A stretch of 17,967 nt of DNA from an uncultured Rikenella sp. GTDB taxonomy: Bacteria > Bacteroidota > Bacteroidia > Bacteroidales > Rikenellaceae. The notes under the pieces are model-generated. The model was not told the DNA's origin and did no database searches. It saw nothing but the letters and a program-made list of their open reading frames with translations. The translations under genes were made by a program, and so were the position numbers. Of this stretch, positions 8,055-15,705 are shown one piece after another. The stretch is taken from the NCBI RefSeq assembly GCF_910577125.1, contig NZ_CAJTMN010000042.1, positions 1 to 17,967 on the forward strand. The letters are read 5' to 3'. Numbering within the stretch: position 1 is the first letter of the stretch; every line of letters starts with the position of its first letter.

Positions 8055-8086
8055 CAAATATATACAATGTTATGCAGTTATACAAA
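8055..8086 (-). promoter_or_regulatory. Consensus Bacteroidetes promoter of the AT-rich gene
   Basis: On the minus strand TTTG (8086-8083) is followed after exactly 20 bases by TATATTTG (8062-8055), which fits the Bacteroidetes sigma-ABfr pattern TTTG-N19-21-TAnnTTTG. Transcription would start near 8048 and give a leader of about 30 bases that is A/T-rich before the ATG at 8018. This is the only promoter in the window with both boxes clear. It shows that the AT-rich gene need not depend on read-through from lpxA. Confidence 0.8.
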
Positions 8087-8108
8087 TACGGCCCGCAAAT
8101 AAATGCAG

Positions 8109-8912
8109 CTACTCTGTATCCTGATCTTTCAACCGCGGCTGGTACGGTTTGATAACCCCCCGCTTCGACCCTGCGAAGAAGTTCAGCATCTCTCTCCGCG
8201 CCTCCGAGTCGGGCAGCCGCTCTTCCAGCAGGCCGCACGCTTTCCCGTACGAATACCCGTTCTGGAACATGATCCGGCAGATGTTCATGATCTCCTCGAT
8301 CTGCTTGGCGTCGAACCCTCTCCGCCGCAGCCCGATGGTGTTTACCCCCACGTACGATGCCGGATAGTGCGCCGCCTTGATGAAAGGCGGAATGTCCTTG
8401 CCGACCATCGTCCCGCCGCTGGTCATGGCGTGTTTCCCGACGCGGCAGAACTGGTGGATGGCCGTATGCCCTCCGAGAATGACCCAGTCGTCCAGCTCGA
8501 CCTCTCCGGCCAGCGAAACGTTGTTGGCCAGAATGCAGTGGTCGCCTACCACGCAGTCGTGTCCCACATGCGCATAGGCCATGATCAGCGTGTCGCTCCC
8601 CACGATCGTCGTATTCTTCGCCGCCGTTCCCCGGTTGACCGTGGCGCATTCGCGGATCATCGTCCGGTCGCCGATGACGGCCGTAGTCTCCTCTCCCCTG
8701 AATTTGAGGTCCTGCGGAATGCCGGCAATCACTGCTCCGCTGAATATCTTACAGTCGCGGCCGATCACCGCCCCGTCGTTAATTACCGCGTTCGGCCCGA
8801 TCCATGTGCCGTCTCCGACGGTCACCTTGCCGGCGATGTATGCAAAAGGCTCTACGGTCACATTTGCGCCCAGTTTCGCGTCCGGATGGACATAGGCCAG
8901 AGGATGTATCAT
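8109..8912 (-). CDS. lpxA: UDP-N-acetylglucosamine acyltransferase
   Basis: Transfers a 3-hydroxyacyl chain from acyl carrier protein to the 3-OH of UDP-GlcNAc, the first step of lipid A synthesis; a cytoplasmic trimer. The 267-residue protein has the expected length. Hexapeptide repeats of the left-handed beta-helix fill residues about 1-180 (for example IGPNAVINDGAVIG, IGDRTMI). H118 in AHVGHDC is the equivalent of the catalytic His125 of E. coli. The C-terminal helical domain (about 190-260) contains RRRGFDAKQIEEI, typical of LpxA. The start at 8912 is 24 bases after the stop of lpxC/fabZ, so the two are one operon. Confidence 0.97.
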   Translation of the reverse strand: MIHPLAYVHPDAKLGANVTVEPFAYIAGKVTVGDGTWIGPNAVINDGAVIGRDCKIFSGAVIAGIPQDLKFRGEETTAVIGDRTMIRECATVNRGTAAKNTTIVGSDTLIMAYAHVGHDCVVGDHCILANNVSLAGEVELDDWVILGGHTAIHQFCRVGKHAMTSGGTMVGKDIPPFIKAAHYPASYVGVNTIGLRRRGFDAKQIEEIMNICRIMFQNGYSYGKACGLLEERLPDSEARREMLNFFAGSKRGVIKPYQPRLKDQDTE

Positions 8913-8936
8913 AAAGTGTAAAGAAAGAGTGTCCGA

Positions 8937-10331
8937 TTATTTGTTCTTGGTCACGAGCGCCATCAGCGAGGCTTCCGTCGCCAGCGTTCCCCGCACGTAC
9001 GCCCGTGCGTCCATTTTGACGATCCCGCGCCGGATCGGTTCCGAGAGGTGCAGTTCGAACTGGAGCGTATCCCCCGGCACCACCTTCTGCCGGTATTTCA
9101 CCCCGTCGATCGTCATGAAGTAGGTCGAGTAGTTTTCCGGATCCGGCACCGTGCTCAGTGCCAGAATCCCGCCGCACTGCGCCATCGCTTCGACGATCAG
9201 CACCCCCGGCATCACCGGTTCGTCGGGGAAGTGTCCCACGAAGAACGGTTCGTTCATCGTCACGTTCTTGATCCCCACCACCGATTCGTCCGTGATGTGG
9301 ATGATCTTGTCCACCAGCAGGAACGGCGGCCGGTGCGGCAGCATCGCTTTGATCTGGTTGATGTCGTACAGCGGCTCGATGTTCGGGTTGTATTTGAAGG
9401 TCGGTTTGTCGGCGTCGCGTTTGATGTGCTTCCGCAGCAGTTTGGCGAACTCCGTATTGGCTTTGTGTCCCGGCCGGGTGGCGAAAATCCGCCCTTTGAG
9501 TCTCATCCCCACCAACGCCAGGTCGCCCAGCAGATCGAGCAGCTTGTGCCGCGCGATTTCGTTGTTGAAGTGCAGATCGAGGTTGTTGAGATATCCCTGC
9601 CGATCCGCTGAAATCCCCTCGCGTCCGAACAGTTTGCCGATCTGCGCCGCCTTGTCCGCCGATACCGGCTGTTCGACGATCACGATGGCGTTGTCCAAAT
9701 CCCCCCCCTTGATCATATTGTTCTGGATCAGCGGCTCGATTTCGTGCAGGAAGACGAACGTTCTGCTCGGCGCCACCGTCTCTGCGAATTCGTCGCCATC
9801 GGCGAATACAGCATACTGTTGTCCCACCACCTTGGAGCCGAAATCGACGTTCACGACCGCCGAAAATTCGTCGTCCGGATAGGCGATGATCTCCGTCGCG
9901 TTGTTCTCCCCGGAGCTGAGGACGGTTTTTTCCGAGATTTCGTAGTATTTCCGTTTTTGAGTCTGCTCCGTGATCCCCGCCTGCCGGATGAGTTTCACCC
10001 ACGGCATGGCCGAACCGTCCGCGATGGGCACCTCGCCGCCGTCCACCTCCACCAATGCGTTGTCCACGCCGCACCCCCACAGCGCCGCCATCAGGTGTTC
10101 GACCGTCGAGACCGTCGCGTCGCCCTTCTTCAGTACCGTGCTGCGCGAAGTCTGCGCCACGTTTTCCGCCACCGCATCGATCGTCGGCCGTCCGTCGAGG
10201 TCCGTCCGGCAGAATTTGATTCCGTGTCCTTCTCCCGCCGGCTGAATCGTCAGGTTTACGGTCGCGCCCGTATGCAGGCCTTTCCCGGAGAAAGAGCAGG
10301 CGCTTGCAAGCGTTTGTTGTTTGTCCGTCAT
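8937..10331 (-). CDS. lpxC/fabZ: Bifunctional LpxC deacetylase / FabZ dehydratase
   Basis: A fusion typical of Bacteroidetes, 464 residues. Residues 1-305 are LpxC, the zinc-dependent UDP-3-O-acyl-GlcNAc deacetylase that commits the cell to lipid A: H79 in STVEHLMAAL, and H262 and D266 in RHKLLDLLGD, match the zinc ligands; E78 is the likely general base and H289 (RPGHKAN) the second catalytic His. Residues about 318-464 are FabZ, the 3-hydroxyacyl-ACP dehydratase of fatty acid elongation: HRPPFLLVD at 333-341, catalytic H367 in GHFPDEPVMPGV and E381 in EAMAQ. Both active sites look intact. The ATG at 10331 follows a -7 box at a suitable distance. lpxA follows; lpxD, often just upstream in related genomes, is not here. 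Confidence 0.97.
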   Translation of the reverse strand: MTDKQQTLASACSFSGKGLHTGATVNLTIQPAGEGHGIKFCRTDLDGRPTIDAVAENVAQTSRSTVLKKGDATVSTVEHLMAALWGCGVDNALVEVDGGEVPIADGSAMPWVKLIRQAGITEQTQKRKYYEISEKTVLSSGENNATEIIAYPDDEFSAVVNVDFGSKVVGQQYAVFADGDEFAETVAPSRTFVFLHEIEPLIQNNMIKGGDLDNAIVIVEQPVSADKAAQIGKLFGREGISADRQGYLNNLDLHFNNEIARHKLLDLLGDLALVGMRLKGRIFATRPGHKANTEFAKLLRKHIKRDADKPTFKYNPNIEPLYDINQIKAMLPHRPPFLLVDKIIHITDESVVGIKNVTMNEPFFVGHFPDEPVMPGVLIVEAMAQCGGILALSTVPDPENYSTYFMTIDGVKYRQKVVPGDTLQFELHLSEPIRRGIVKMDARAYVRGTLATEASLMALVTKNK

Positions 10332-10353
10332 CGTTTCGGTTCGTTTATTGCGG

Positions 10354-10361
10354 CAAAGATA
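10354..10361 (-). promoter_or_regulatory. -7 box of the lpxC/fabZ-lpxA operon
   Basis: The minus strand reads TATCTTTG (10361-10354), an exact TAnnTTTG. It ends 22 bases before the ATG at 10331, giving a short leader of roughly 15 bases. A run of eight T lies just upstream (10371-10364), but no good TTTG is seen at 19-21 bases, so the -33 element is weak or absent. Confidence 0.6.
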
Positions 10362-10451
10362 GGAAAAAAAACGAAAGATCGGGCGGGTTGATGTAATAAG
10401 GTTGTAAATGAGCGGTTTAAATCCTCCGGAGGAGCGGGTGGGCGGAGCATG

Positions 10452-10490
10452 AAAAAACCGTTTTAACCGGTGGATGCGGTTAAAACGGTT
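10452..10490 (-). terminator. Rho-independent terminator of the receptor-phosphatase operon
   Basis: On the minus strand AACCGTTTTAACCG (10490-10477) pairs over all 14 bases with 10469-10456 around a seven-base loop, followed by a T-tract (six T running 10457-10452). It lies 33 bases past the stop of the metallophosphatase gene and separates it from lpxC/fabZ. Confidence 0.88.
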
Positions 10491-10523
10491 CCCTGGCTCC
10501 GCGGATGGATCCGGAGGGCTCTG

Positions 10524-11453
10524 CTATTTGTTCCGGGTGATCGTATAGAGGATATTCCCGAGTTTGTCGATCATGTGCAGCCGGAGTGTCTTCTTGTCGG
10601 CCGAGACGACCGAGAAACCCGGCTCGGAGCTGCAAAACCGGCTCCCTTCGACGGGTTTCGCCGGGCGGCTGAGCGAGCCGGCGGAGTTGGTCACGTAGTC
10701 GATGTCGCTGCCCGGCACGCGGAGGTGTTGGAAATTGTGGATATGGCCGTTGATGTACATGTCCACCCGGTGCCGCCGCAGGATCGGGTCGAGACGGGTC
10801 TGCAGATCGGTGCGCTCGGTGGCCTCTTTCGGTGTCTCGGCATAGATCGGGTGGTGTCCCGCCACGATGATCCAATCCTCGGTCGCGGCCGCGAGGACGG
10901 AATCGATCCAGACGAGCTGCCTGTCGATCTCCTGTTCGGCAGCGTCGGGATACTGGTCGCTCTCGTTGCGGTATTTGTCGATCAGGGGCGTGGTGTCGAT
11001 CCAGACGACACAGAGGGTGACCTCTTTCTTCTTAAAGGAGCGGGTGTAATACCGGGCCGGCATCGTCCATCGGCGGCTGACGGCCGAATAGTCGATCACG
11101 GCCTGCGTATTGCCCCGGTACTCGTGGTTGCCGAGGAGCGGGAACCACTCGATCATCAGCTCCGGATGGGCGTAGATCGACTCGTAGTTGGTCATCCACA
11201 ACGGGTCGGCGACGCTCTGCACCCCCTCGAAATGGTGGATGTCGCCCGTGGCGAGCACGAACTCCGGGCCGATCTCTTCGGCCATCGCGCCCATCCGTTC
11301 GGCGATGGGTTTCTGGTCGTAGTAACCGTTGCGGCCCAGGTCGTTGGCTACATAGAAATTGAGTCTCTTGTCGAAAATGCTGTAATCCTGGATTTGCGCC
11401 GAAGCGAACCGGCTCGCGATACCGATCAACAGCAGAAAAAACGCTCTTTTCAT
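10524..11453 (-). CDS. Exported metallophosphatase, purple acid phosphatase-like
   Basis: A 309-residue calcineurin-fold phosphatase related to tartrate-resistant (type 5) purple acid phosphatases. Residues 1-19 look like a signal peptide cut near ASA-Q, so it should act in the periplasm or at the cell surface. Metal-site motifs appear in order: NDLGRNG (D38), TGDIHHF (D71), GNHE (N109, H110), GHHP (H200/H201), GHIH (H237, H239). The tyrosine of the classical G-D-x-x-Y iron site is His (H74) here, so the metal content may differ from mammalian TRAP. It follows the TonB-dependent receptor by 44 bases on the same strand and is followed by a strong terminator, so the two are probably one operon. 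The likely reaction is hydrolysis of phosphate monoesters; the substrate is unknown. Confidence 0.88.
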   Translation of the reverse strand: MKRAFFLLLIGIASRFASAQIQDYSIFDKRLNFYVANDLGRNGYYDQKPIAERMGAMAEEIGPEFVLATGDIHHFEGVQSVADPLWMTNYESIYAHPELMIEWFPLLGNHEYRGNTQAVIDYSAVSRRWTMPARYYTRSFKKKEVTLCVVWIDTTPLIDKYRNESDQYPDAAEQEIDRQLVWIDSVLAAATEDWIIVAGHHPIYAETPKEATERTDLQTRLDPILRRHRVDMYINGHIHNFQHLRVPGSDIDYVTNSAGSLSRPAKPVEGSRFCSSEPGFSVVSADKKTLRLHMIDKLGNILYTITRNK

Positions 11454-11497
11454 GGTTCTTTATGGATTTGTTTTGGAGTGTGATGTTTCGGGTGCGG

Positions 11498-14266
11498 TCA
11501 GAAAGCGATCTTTATCCCCGCATTCACCCGCACACCGTAGTATTCGGCCTGCATGGTGCGGTCTCGCGTTCCCTGATAGTAACGCAGCGGCTGGTTGAGG
11601 AGGTTGTTCGCCTCGGCATAGAACGTGGTCTTGAACTTCCGCCCGAACGTGTAGCCGGCATTCAGATCCAGATAGCTCACCCGGTCGTAGTAGCGGTCGT
11701 AGAAAGCGCTTTCGCCCAGTTCGTCGATGAAGTCGGAGGCGAAGTTATAGGAGAGACGCAGGTTGAAGCCCTTTTTCTCGAAATAGAGCGAGAGGTTGGC
11801 CGTATGGGCGGGCGATCCGGGCAGAGAGAGGCCTTTCTCGTGTTCGCGCCCCTCGAAATGGAACTCCTTCACCCGGGAGCGGACATAAGTATAGGTGCCG
11901 TAGAAGCCCAGACACTTCAGGGCCGGCGAGATGAACCCGAAATCACGCTGATAGGTCACCTCCACCCCGAACAGATCGGCGTTGCCGGCATTCTGCGGCT
12001 GGGTGAAACGCCGATAGACATGTCCCTGATATTCCACGTTGTTGGCCGCCACATCCACGATGAAGTCGTCGATCTTCTTATAGAACATGCCGACGCTGAC
12101 GAGCCCGACGCTCCGGAAGTAGTATTCGGCCGAAAGGTCGAAGTTATAAGAGACGGTGGGTTTCAGGTCGGAGTTCCCGAGAACGATCTCGTCGTCCGAG
12201 CGTTTGATGTTCACGCTGGGCACCAGGGCGGAGTATTTGGGCCGCGCGAGGGTCTGCGTGAAGGCCCCGCGCACTTTGAAATCGTCGCTGACATTCCATT
12301 TCAACAGGATCGAGGGGAGAAAGTTGATATACCGGTTGGTACGGCGTTCGGACGGAGAGGTCAGATCCTCGTCGGCATCGTACGTGCATCCGACGTACGA
12401 CAGCCCGGTGTGTTCCAGCCGCAGCCCGGCGGCCAGTTCGAGGTCGGACGTCAGGCGGGAGTCGAAGCGGACGTAGCCGGAGGTGACGGTTTCGCGGGCG
12501 TCGAAGTTGGAGGCCAGCTCCTCCTGCACCCGTTCGCCCTCGAACAGCGACGGGTCGTTCAGGGCGAGCGAACCGACGTACTGTTTGGAGGCAAACACGC
12601 CGGCGTGGTATTTGGGATCGGGCATGAAGCGGCGATTGGTCTGGTCGACGGTGTGCATCAGGCTGTTGGCCAGAAAGGCATCCTCGTCCAACGGCGTGTA
12701 TTCATAGAAATCGATCTCCTTTTCTTTGCTCTTGCGCGTTATCTTCGCCCCGAAGCGCAGCTTGTTGCCGTTCTGAAACGGCAGCTTGAAATCGACGGCT
12801 AGTTTCAGGTCTCGTTCGGTGATATCTTCCTGTTGTTCGGTCAGCTCTTTCAGACTGAACCGGTCGTCGAGTGTCATGGTGTAGCCGGCTTTGGGGGTGG
12901 CGAAGGGCCGGCGCGTATCGCTCAGGTCGACGTCGAACAGCTGTTTCTTCAGCCCGAAGTCGAGGTACCGTTCGTTGGGACGTCTCTCCGAAGCGCAGGC
13001 ATAGCCGGCATGCCAGTCCATGCCGAGTGCTCCGAACAGGTGTTCGCCGCCCAGCGCGAAATCCATCGTGCGCTGCCGTTCCAGACGGGCGTTGCGGTTG
13101 TCGGGCGTCCCGGCCTTGGTCTGCACGCGCACGGTGGCCTCTCCGTCCGTGTCCAGATCTTTCAGCGTCGTGCGGTAGCGGTTCTCCCAGTCGTTGCGGT
13201 TGTTGAAGATCCCCTTGAACGTGAGCTTGTGGTTGGCGTCGATGGTGTAATCCAGCGCGGCGGAGTAGCTCTGGCGTTCGCGGGTGACATAGTACTGGCG
13301 AATCTGGTAGTCGTTCACGTAGGCCTGACCGTTGTCGTCCTGTTCCCAGGCGAACTCCGTGTCGTACGAGCCGGAGGGGGCGTTCTGGTAGGAGGCGGCG
13401 AGCACCAGCCCCAGACGGTCTCCGAAGAACCGGTCGCCGTAGGTCAGCCCCAGATTGAGCTGTGCTTTCCGGCTCACCCAGTTGTATCCGCTTCCGGCCG
13501 TGGCGTTGAAGAAACGCCGGAAAGGCGAGCTTTTGGTCACCAGGTTGATGCTCCCGCCGATGGCGTCTCCGTCCATGTCGGAGGTCACGACTTTGTTGAC
13601 CTCGATGGTCTGGATCATGTCGGCCGGGATCAGGTCGAGCTGGACGTTACGCGTGTCGCCCTCGGCCGACGGGACGCGGTCGCCGTTGATGGTGACGGAG
13701 CTCAGGTCGGCGCTGGTGCCCCGCACCTGTCCGAAGCGCGCCTCGCCCTGGTCGTACTGCACGTTGATGCCCGAGATGCGCTTGAGTGCGTCGCCGATGT
13801 TCGAGTCGGGGAATTTGCCTACCTGATCCGCAGAAACGACGTTCGTGATGCCCATTTTGTTCTTCTGCGAATTGATCGCCCGCCGCTGCCCGGAGAAGGT
13901 GCCTTTCACCACGACCTCCTGGGTCTCGAGGGCCGCTGTCAGCACGAAGGTCTTTTCCAGTGTATGGCCTGCGGAGACGAGCACTTTCTGTTCGACGGGC
14001 TGGTATCCGACGTAGGTGACTTTGACGGTGTACGTGCCGGGTTCGAGGTTGGCGAGCGTGTAGAAGCCGTTCACGTCGCTGACGATGCCCGTGTGCAGCG
14101 TTTCGATGTAGACGGAGGCGCCCGGCAGGGCCTGTTTCTCGGAGTCGATGATTCGACCGCGTACGGCTCCGTGTTTTTCCGATGTTTCGGCCTTTTCGTC
14201 GGCCCGGGCCGGGAGCTGGCCGGCCACGCAGAGGATCAGAAAAAACAATCGTAAAATGTGTCTCAT
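11498..14266 (-). CDS. TonB-dependent outer-membrane receptor
   Basis: A 922-residue beta-barrel transporter that uses TonB energy to import a bound ligand. It has a signal peptide (1 to about 22, cut near ARA-D); a carboxypeptidase-regulatory-like domain (about 33-112, with DVNGFYTL and EPGTYTVKVTYVGYQ); a likely TonB box near EVVVKG; a plug domain (about 145-245, with FPDSNIGDALKRISGI and GSINLVTKS); then a barrel ending in the sorting Phe (VNAGIKIAF). The plug resembles the TIGR01782 'TonB-Xanth-Caul' class rather than SusC, and no susD gene is adjacent. The phosphatase gene follows by 44 bases, and a TonB-like gene is divergent 202 bases away. The partner phosphatase suggests, without proving, a phosphorylated substrate or phosphate-linked regulation. 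Confidence 0.95.
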   Translation of the reverse strand: MRHILRLFFLILCVAGQLPARADEKAETSEKHGAVRGRIIDSEKQALPGASVYIETLHTGIVSDVNGFYTLANLEPGTYTVKVTYVGYQPVEQKVLVSAGHTLEKTFVLTAALETQEVVVKGTFSGQRRAINSQKNKMGITNVVSADQVGKFPDSNIGDALKRISGINVQYDQGEARFGQVRGTSADLSSVTINGDRVPSAEGDTRNVQLDLIPADMIQTIEVNKVVTSDMDGDAIGGSINLVTKSSPFRRFFNATAGSGYNWVSRKAQLNLGLTYGDRFFGDRLGLVLAASYQNAPSGSYDTEFAWEQDDNGQAYVNDYQIRQYYVTRERQSYSAALDYTIDANHKLTFKGIFNNRNDWENRYRTTLKDLDTDGEATVRVQTKAGTPDNRNARLERQRTMDFALGGEHLFGALGMDWHAGYACASERRPNERYLDFGLKKQLFDVDLSDTRRPFATPKAGYTMTLDDRFSLKELTEQQEDITERDLKLAVDFKLPFQNGNKLRFGAKITRKSKEKEIDFYEYTPLDEDAFLANSLMHTVDQTNRRFMPDPKYHAGVFASKQYVGSLALNDPSLFEGERVQEELASNFDARETVTSGYVRFDSRLTSDLELAAGLRLEHTGLSYVGCTYDADEDLTSPSERRTNRYINFLPSILLKWNVSDDFKVRGAFTQTLARPKYSALVPSVNIKRSDDEIVLGNSDLKPTVSYNFDLSAEYYFRSVGLVSVGMFYKKIDDFIVDVAANNVEYQGHVYRRFTQPQNAGNADLFGVEVTYQRDFGFISPALKCLGFYGTYTYVRSRVKEFHFEGREHEKGLSLPGSPAHTANLSLYFEKKGFNLRLSYNFASDFIDELGESAFYDRYYDRVSYLDLNAGYTFGRKFKTTFYAEANNLLNQPLRYYQGTRDRTMQAEYYGVRVNAGIKIAF

Positions 14267-14297
14267 AAAATTGGTATGGATTGTTAGGATTTCATTG

Positions 14298-14305
14298 CGA
14301 AAGTA
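14298..14305 (-). promoter_or_regulatory. Possible -7 box of the receptor operon
   Basis: The minus strand reads TACTTTCG (14305-14298), one mismatch from TAnnTTTG. It ends 31 bases before the receptor ATG, a reasonable leader length. T-rich TTTCT stretches lie upstream, but none is a clear TTTG at the right distance. It is the best candidate in the 202-base divergent region for the leftward operon. Confidence 0.35.
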
Positions 14306-14453
14306 GAGGGGCGATGTTTCAGAAATATGACAGAAAGAAGAAGAAAACGCTAAATGCTGCGCGCGAGATGCCGGCGGGATGCGGGGCGTCGTTTTCCGTT
14401 CGGAGCGGACGGAGGGTCAGGGGGGGACAGGAAGAAATTACGGTATTAATGTT

Positions 14454-14461
14454 TAACTTTG
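14454..14461 (+). promoter_or_regulatory. -7 box of the TonB-like gene, nearly leaderless
   Basis: TAACTTTG is an exact TAnnTTTG. Only seven bases separate it from the ATG at 14469, so a transcript started at the usual distance would have almost no leader. No TTTG is seen about 20 bases upstream. Either the message is leaderless or the true start codon is further in (see the TonB-like gene). Confidence 0.55.
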
Positions 14462-14468
14462 CCCTCAG

Positions 14469-15416
14469 ATGGCTACACCTCCAAATAAAACTCCGACAGA
14501 ACGGCCGGGCCGTGTTTCCCGCGAGACGGCTCCGCCGCGTCTTTCCCGGACGGCGAAACGGGGGCCGGGAACAACGCCTCCTCCCTCTGCTCCGCGCCGG
14601 TCACCGGCGGACGGCATGCGGCGGGAGCGGATCGCGCTGCCGTTCGATTCCCGCCGCCGGCGGACGGATGCGGGCGAATGGGTCTATCGCCACCGGGTCG
14701 GACTGCTGGTGACGGTGGTGCTCTATTTGATCGCGGCGATTCTTTTCGTTTCCTATAAAATCGTGGTGCTCGAAAATCCGACGACTACGATGTACATCGA
14801 TCTGGTCGACCCGAACGAGCCGGAGCTGCCGAAACCGGAACCGGAAGAGTCGAAACCGGAGCCGATTCGACGGCTGGAGGCGAATTACGAACCGGTTTCG
14901 AACCGGATTTCGGATCAGAATGCGAAGATGGACGCTTCGTTGCGGGACGACCGGGGGACGCGGGTGGATCAGTTGATGGAGGAGGCGGAACGGGTGCAGC
15001 GGGAGCTGGAAGCCGGTCAGCAGGCATTCCGGTCGGGGATGGACGAGTTGGCCGAGATGTCGAAACGGAGCCGGATGCCGAAATCTGCCTCGTCGCAGGT
15101 CAAGCTGGAGGGCGGTTCCGAGCATCGGACGGTCAAGGTGCAGGGGAATGTGACGGTGTCGTATAATCTGGCGGGGCGGTATGCGACCTATTTGCATGTG
15201 CCGGCTTATCAGTGTCGCGAAGGGGGGACGGTGGTTGTCGGGATCACGGTGAACCGGGAGGGCGAGGTGACGAGTGCGGCGGTGGAGCAGGCTTCGCCGG
15301 GAGATTGCATCGCGGAACGGGCAGTGCAGGCGGCTCGGGCGTCGCGGTTCAATGCGGATGCCAATGCGGCGGATCGGCAGCGGGGAACGATCACCTATGT
15401 TTTTGTCGCTCAGTAG
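14469..15416 (+). CDS. TonB-like energy transducer
   Basis: Couples the inner-membrane proton motive force (through ExbB/ExbD) to outer-membrane receptors. It has 315 residues: a Pro/Arg-rich cytoplasmic N-terminus (1-77), one membrane segment (about 78-97), a short Pro/Glu/Lys periplasmic stretch (ELPKPEPEESKPEPIRR, 119-135), a charged coiled-coil-like segment (about 150-200), and a C-terminal TonB fold (about 235-315, with GGTVVVGITVNREGEV, AERAVQAARASRF and YVFVAQ at the end). Two cysteines, C249 and C280, in the C-terminal domain could form a disulfide. The long cytoplasmic tail is unusual; ATG at 14616 (residue 50) is an alternative start. It is divergent from the receptor gene and may serve it. 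exbB/exbD are not in the window. Confidence 0.88.
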   Translation: MATPPNKTPTERPGRVSRETAPPRLSRTAKRGPGTTPPPSAPRRSPADGMRRERIALPFDSRRRRTDAGEWVYRHRVGLLVTVVLYLIAAILFVSYKIVVLENPTTTMYIDLVDPNEPELPKPEPEESKPEPIRRLEANYEPVSNRISDQNAKMDASLRDDRGTRVDQLMEEAERVQRELEAGQQAFRSGMDELAEMSKRSRMPKSASSQVKLEGGSEHRTVKVQGNVTVSYNLAGRYATYLHVPAYQCREGGTVVVGITVNREGEVTSAAVEQASPGDCIAERAVQAARASRFNADANAADRQRGTITYVFVAQ

Positions 15417-15471
15417 TTTTAGATTGTTGCCAGGTGGCGGCTGAAGGCATTGTGCGCCGCCGCTTAAAAAA

Positions 15472-15660
15472 GTTGAATCGCTCGGCGCGCGAACAGAGAC
15501 GGACAAAGATTTGGGCCGACCCAGCCATCTGCCCACCGCGGGCACGCGGGGCCCGGCCGGCCCGAGGCCAGTCGAAGCTCGACCGCGCGCCGACGCCTTA
15601 AAAGGCGATTCAACTGTTTCGGCGATGAGCCGAAACAGAATGAATCGCCCAAGGCGCGCG
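15472..15660. repeat. Compound nested inverted and direct repeats
   Basis: GTTGAATCGC (15472-15481) has its exact reverse complement at 15605-15614. The adjacent TCGGCGCGCG (15482-15491) has its exact reverse complement at 15584-15593. The two right arms are therefore separated by an 11-base insertion that is itself a small palindrome (GCCTTAAAAGGC). The left unit also recurs in direct orientation: TGAATCGC...GGCGCGCG at 15641-15660. The same bases can pair in at least two ways, so alternative folds are possible. Confidence 0.75.
15604..15649. repeat. Two-tier palindrome, 9 bp + 9 bp
   Basis: The outer arms GGCGATTCA (15604-15612) and TGAATCGCC (15641-15649) are perfectly complementary. The inner arms CTGTTTCGG (15614-15622) and CCGAAACAG (15630-15638) are also perfect, with loop CGATGAG and small A bulges between tiers. 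A diverged copy with changed but still pairing stem bases is found at 17936-17967. Confidence 0.8.
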
Positions 15661-15677
15661 GAAAAATTTGTTCCCGT

Positions 15678-15705
15678 CGCCCGCCCGCTTTTAAGCGGGC
15701 GGGCG
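15678..15705. repeat. 13-bp very GC-rich hairpin
   Basis: CGCCCGCCCGCTT (15678-15690) pairs over all 13 bases with AAGCGGGCGGGCG (15693-15705), with TT at the tip. The left arm, preceded by CGT and an A/T-rich stretch, recurs at 17912-17924, but the right arm is not conserved there. No T-tract follows on either strand. Confidence 0.75.

Noticed and set aside
11462..14254. Two long plus-strand open frames (446 and 473 codons) opposite the TonB-dependent receptor
   Set aside because: The receptor has full domain support. The antisense products are Val/Gly/Glu/His-rich with no recognisable motifs and no promoter.
15434..15463. Hairpin after the TonB-like gene as its terminator
   Set aside because: The stem is followed by TTAAAAAA on the plus strand instead of a T-run, so it does not look like a rho-independent terminator for this gene.
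14601..15545. 314-codon minus-strand frame opposite the TonB-like gene
   Set aside because: Antisense of a supported gene; the product is extremely Arg/His/Pro-rich and has no plausible start.
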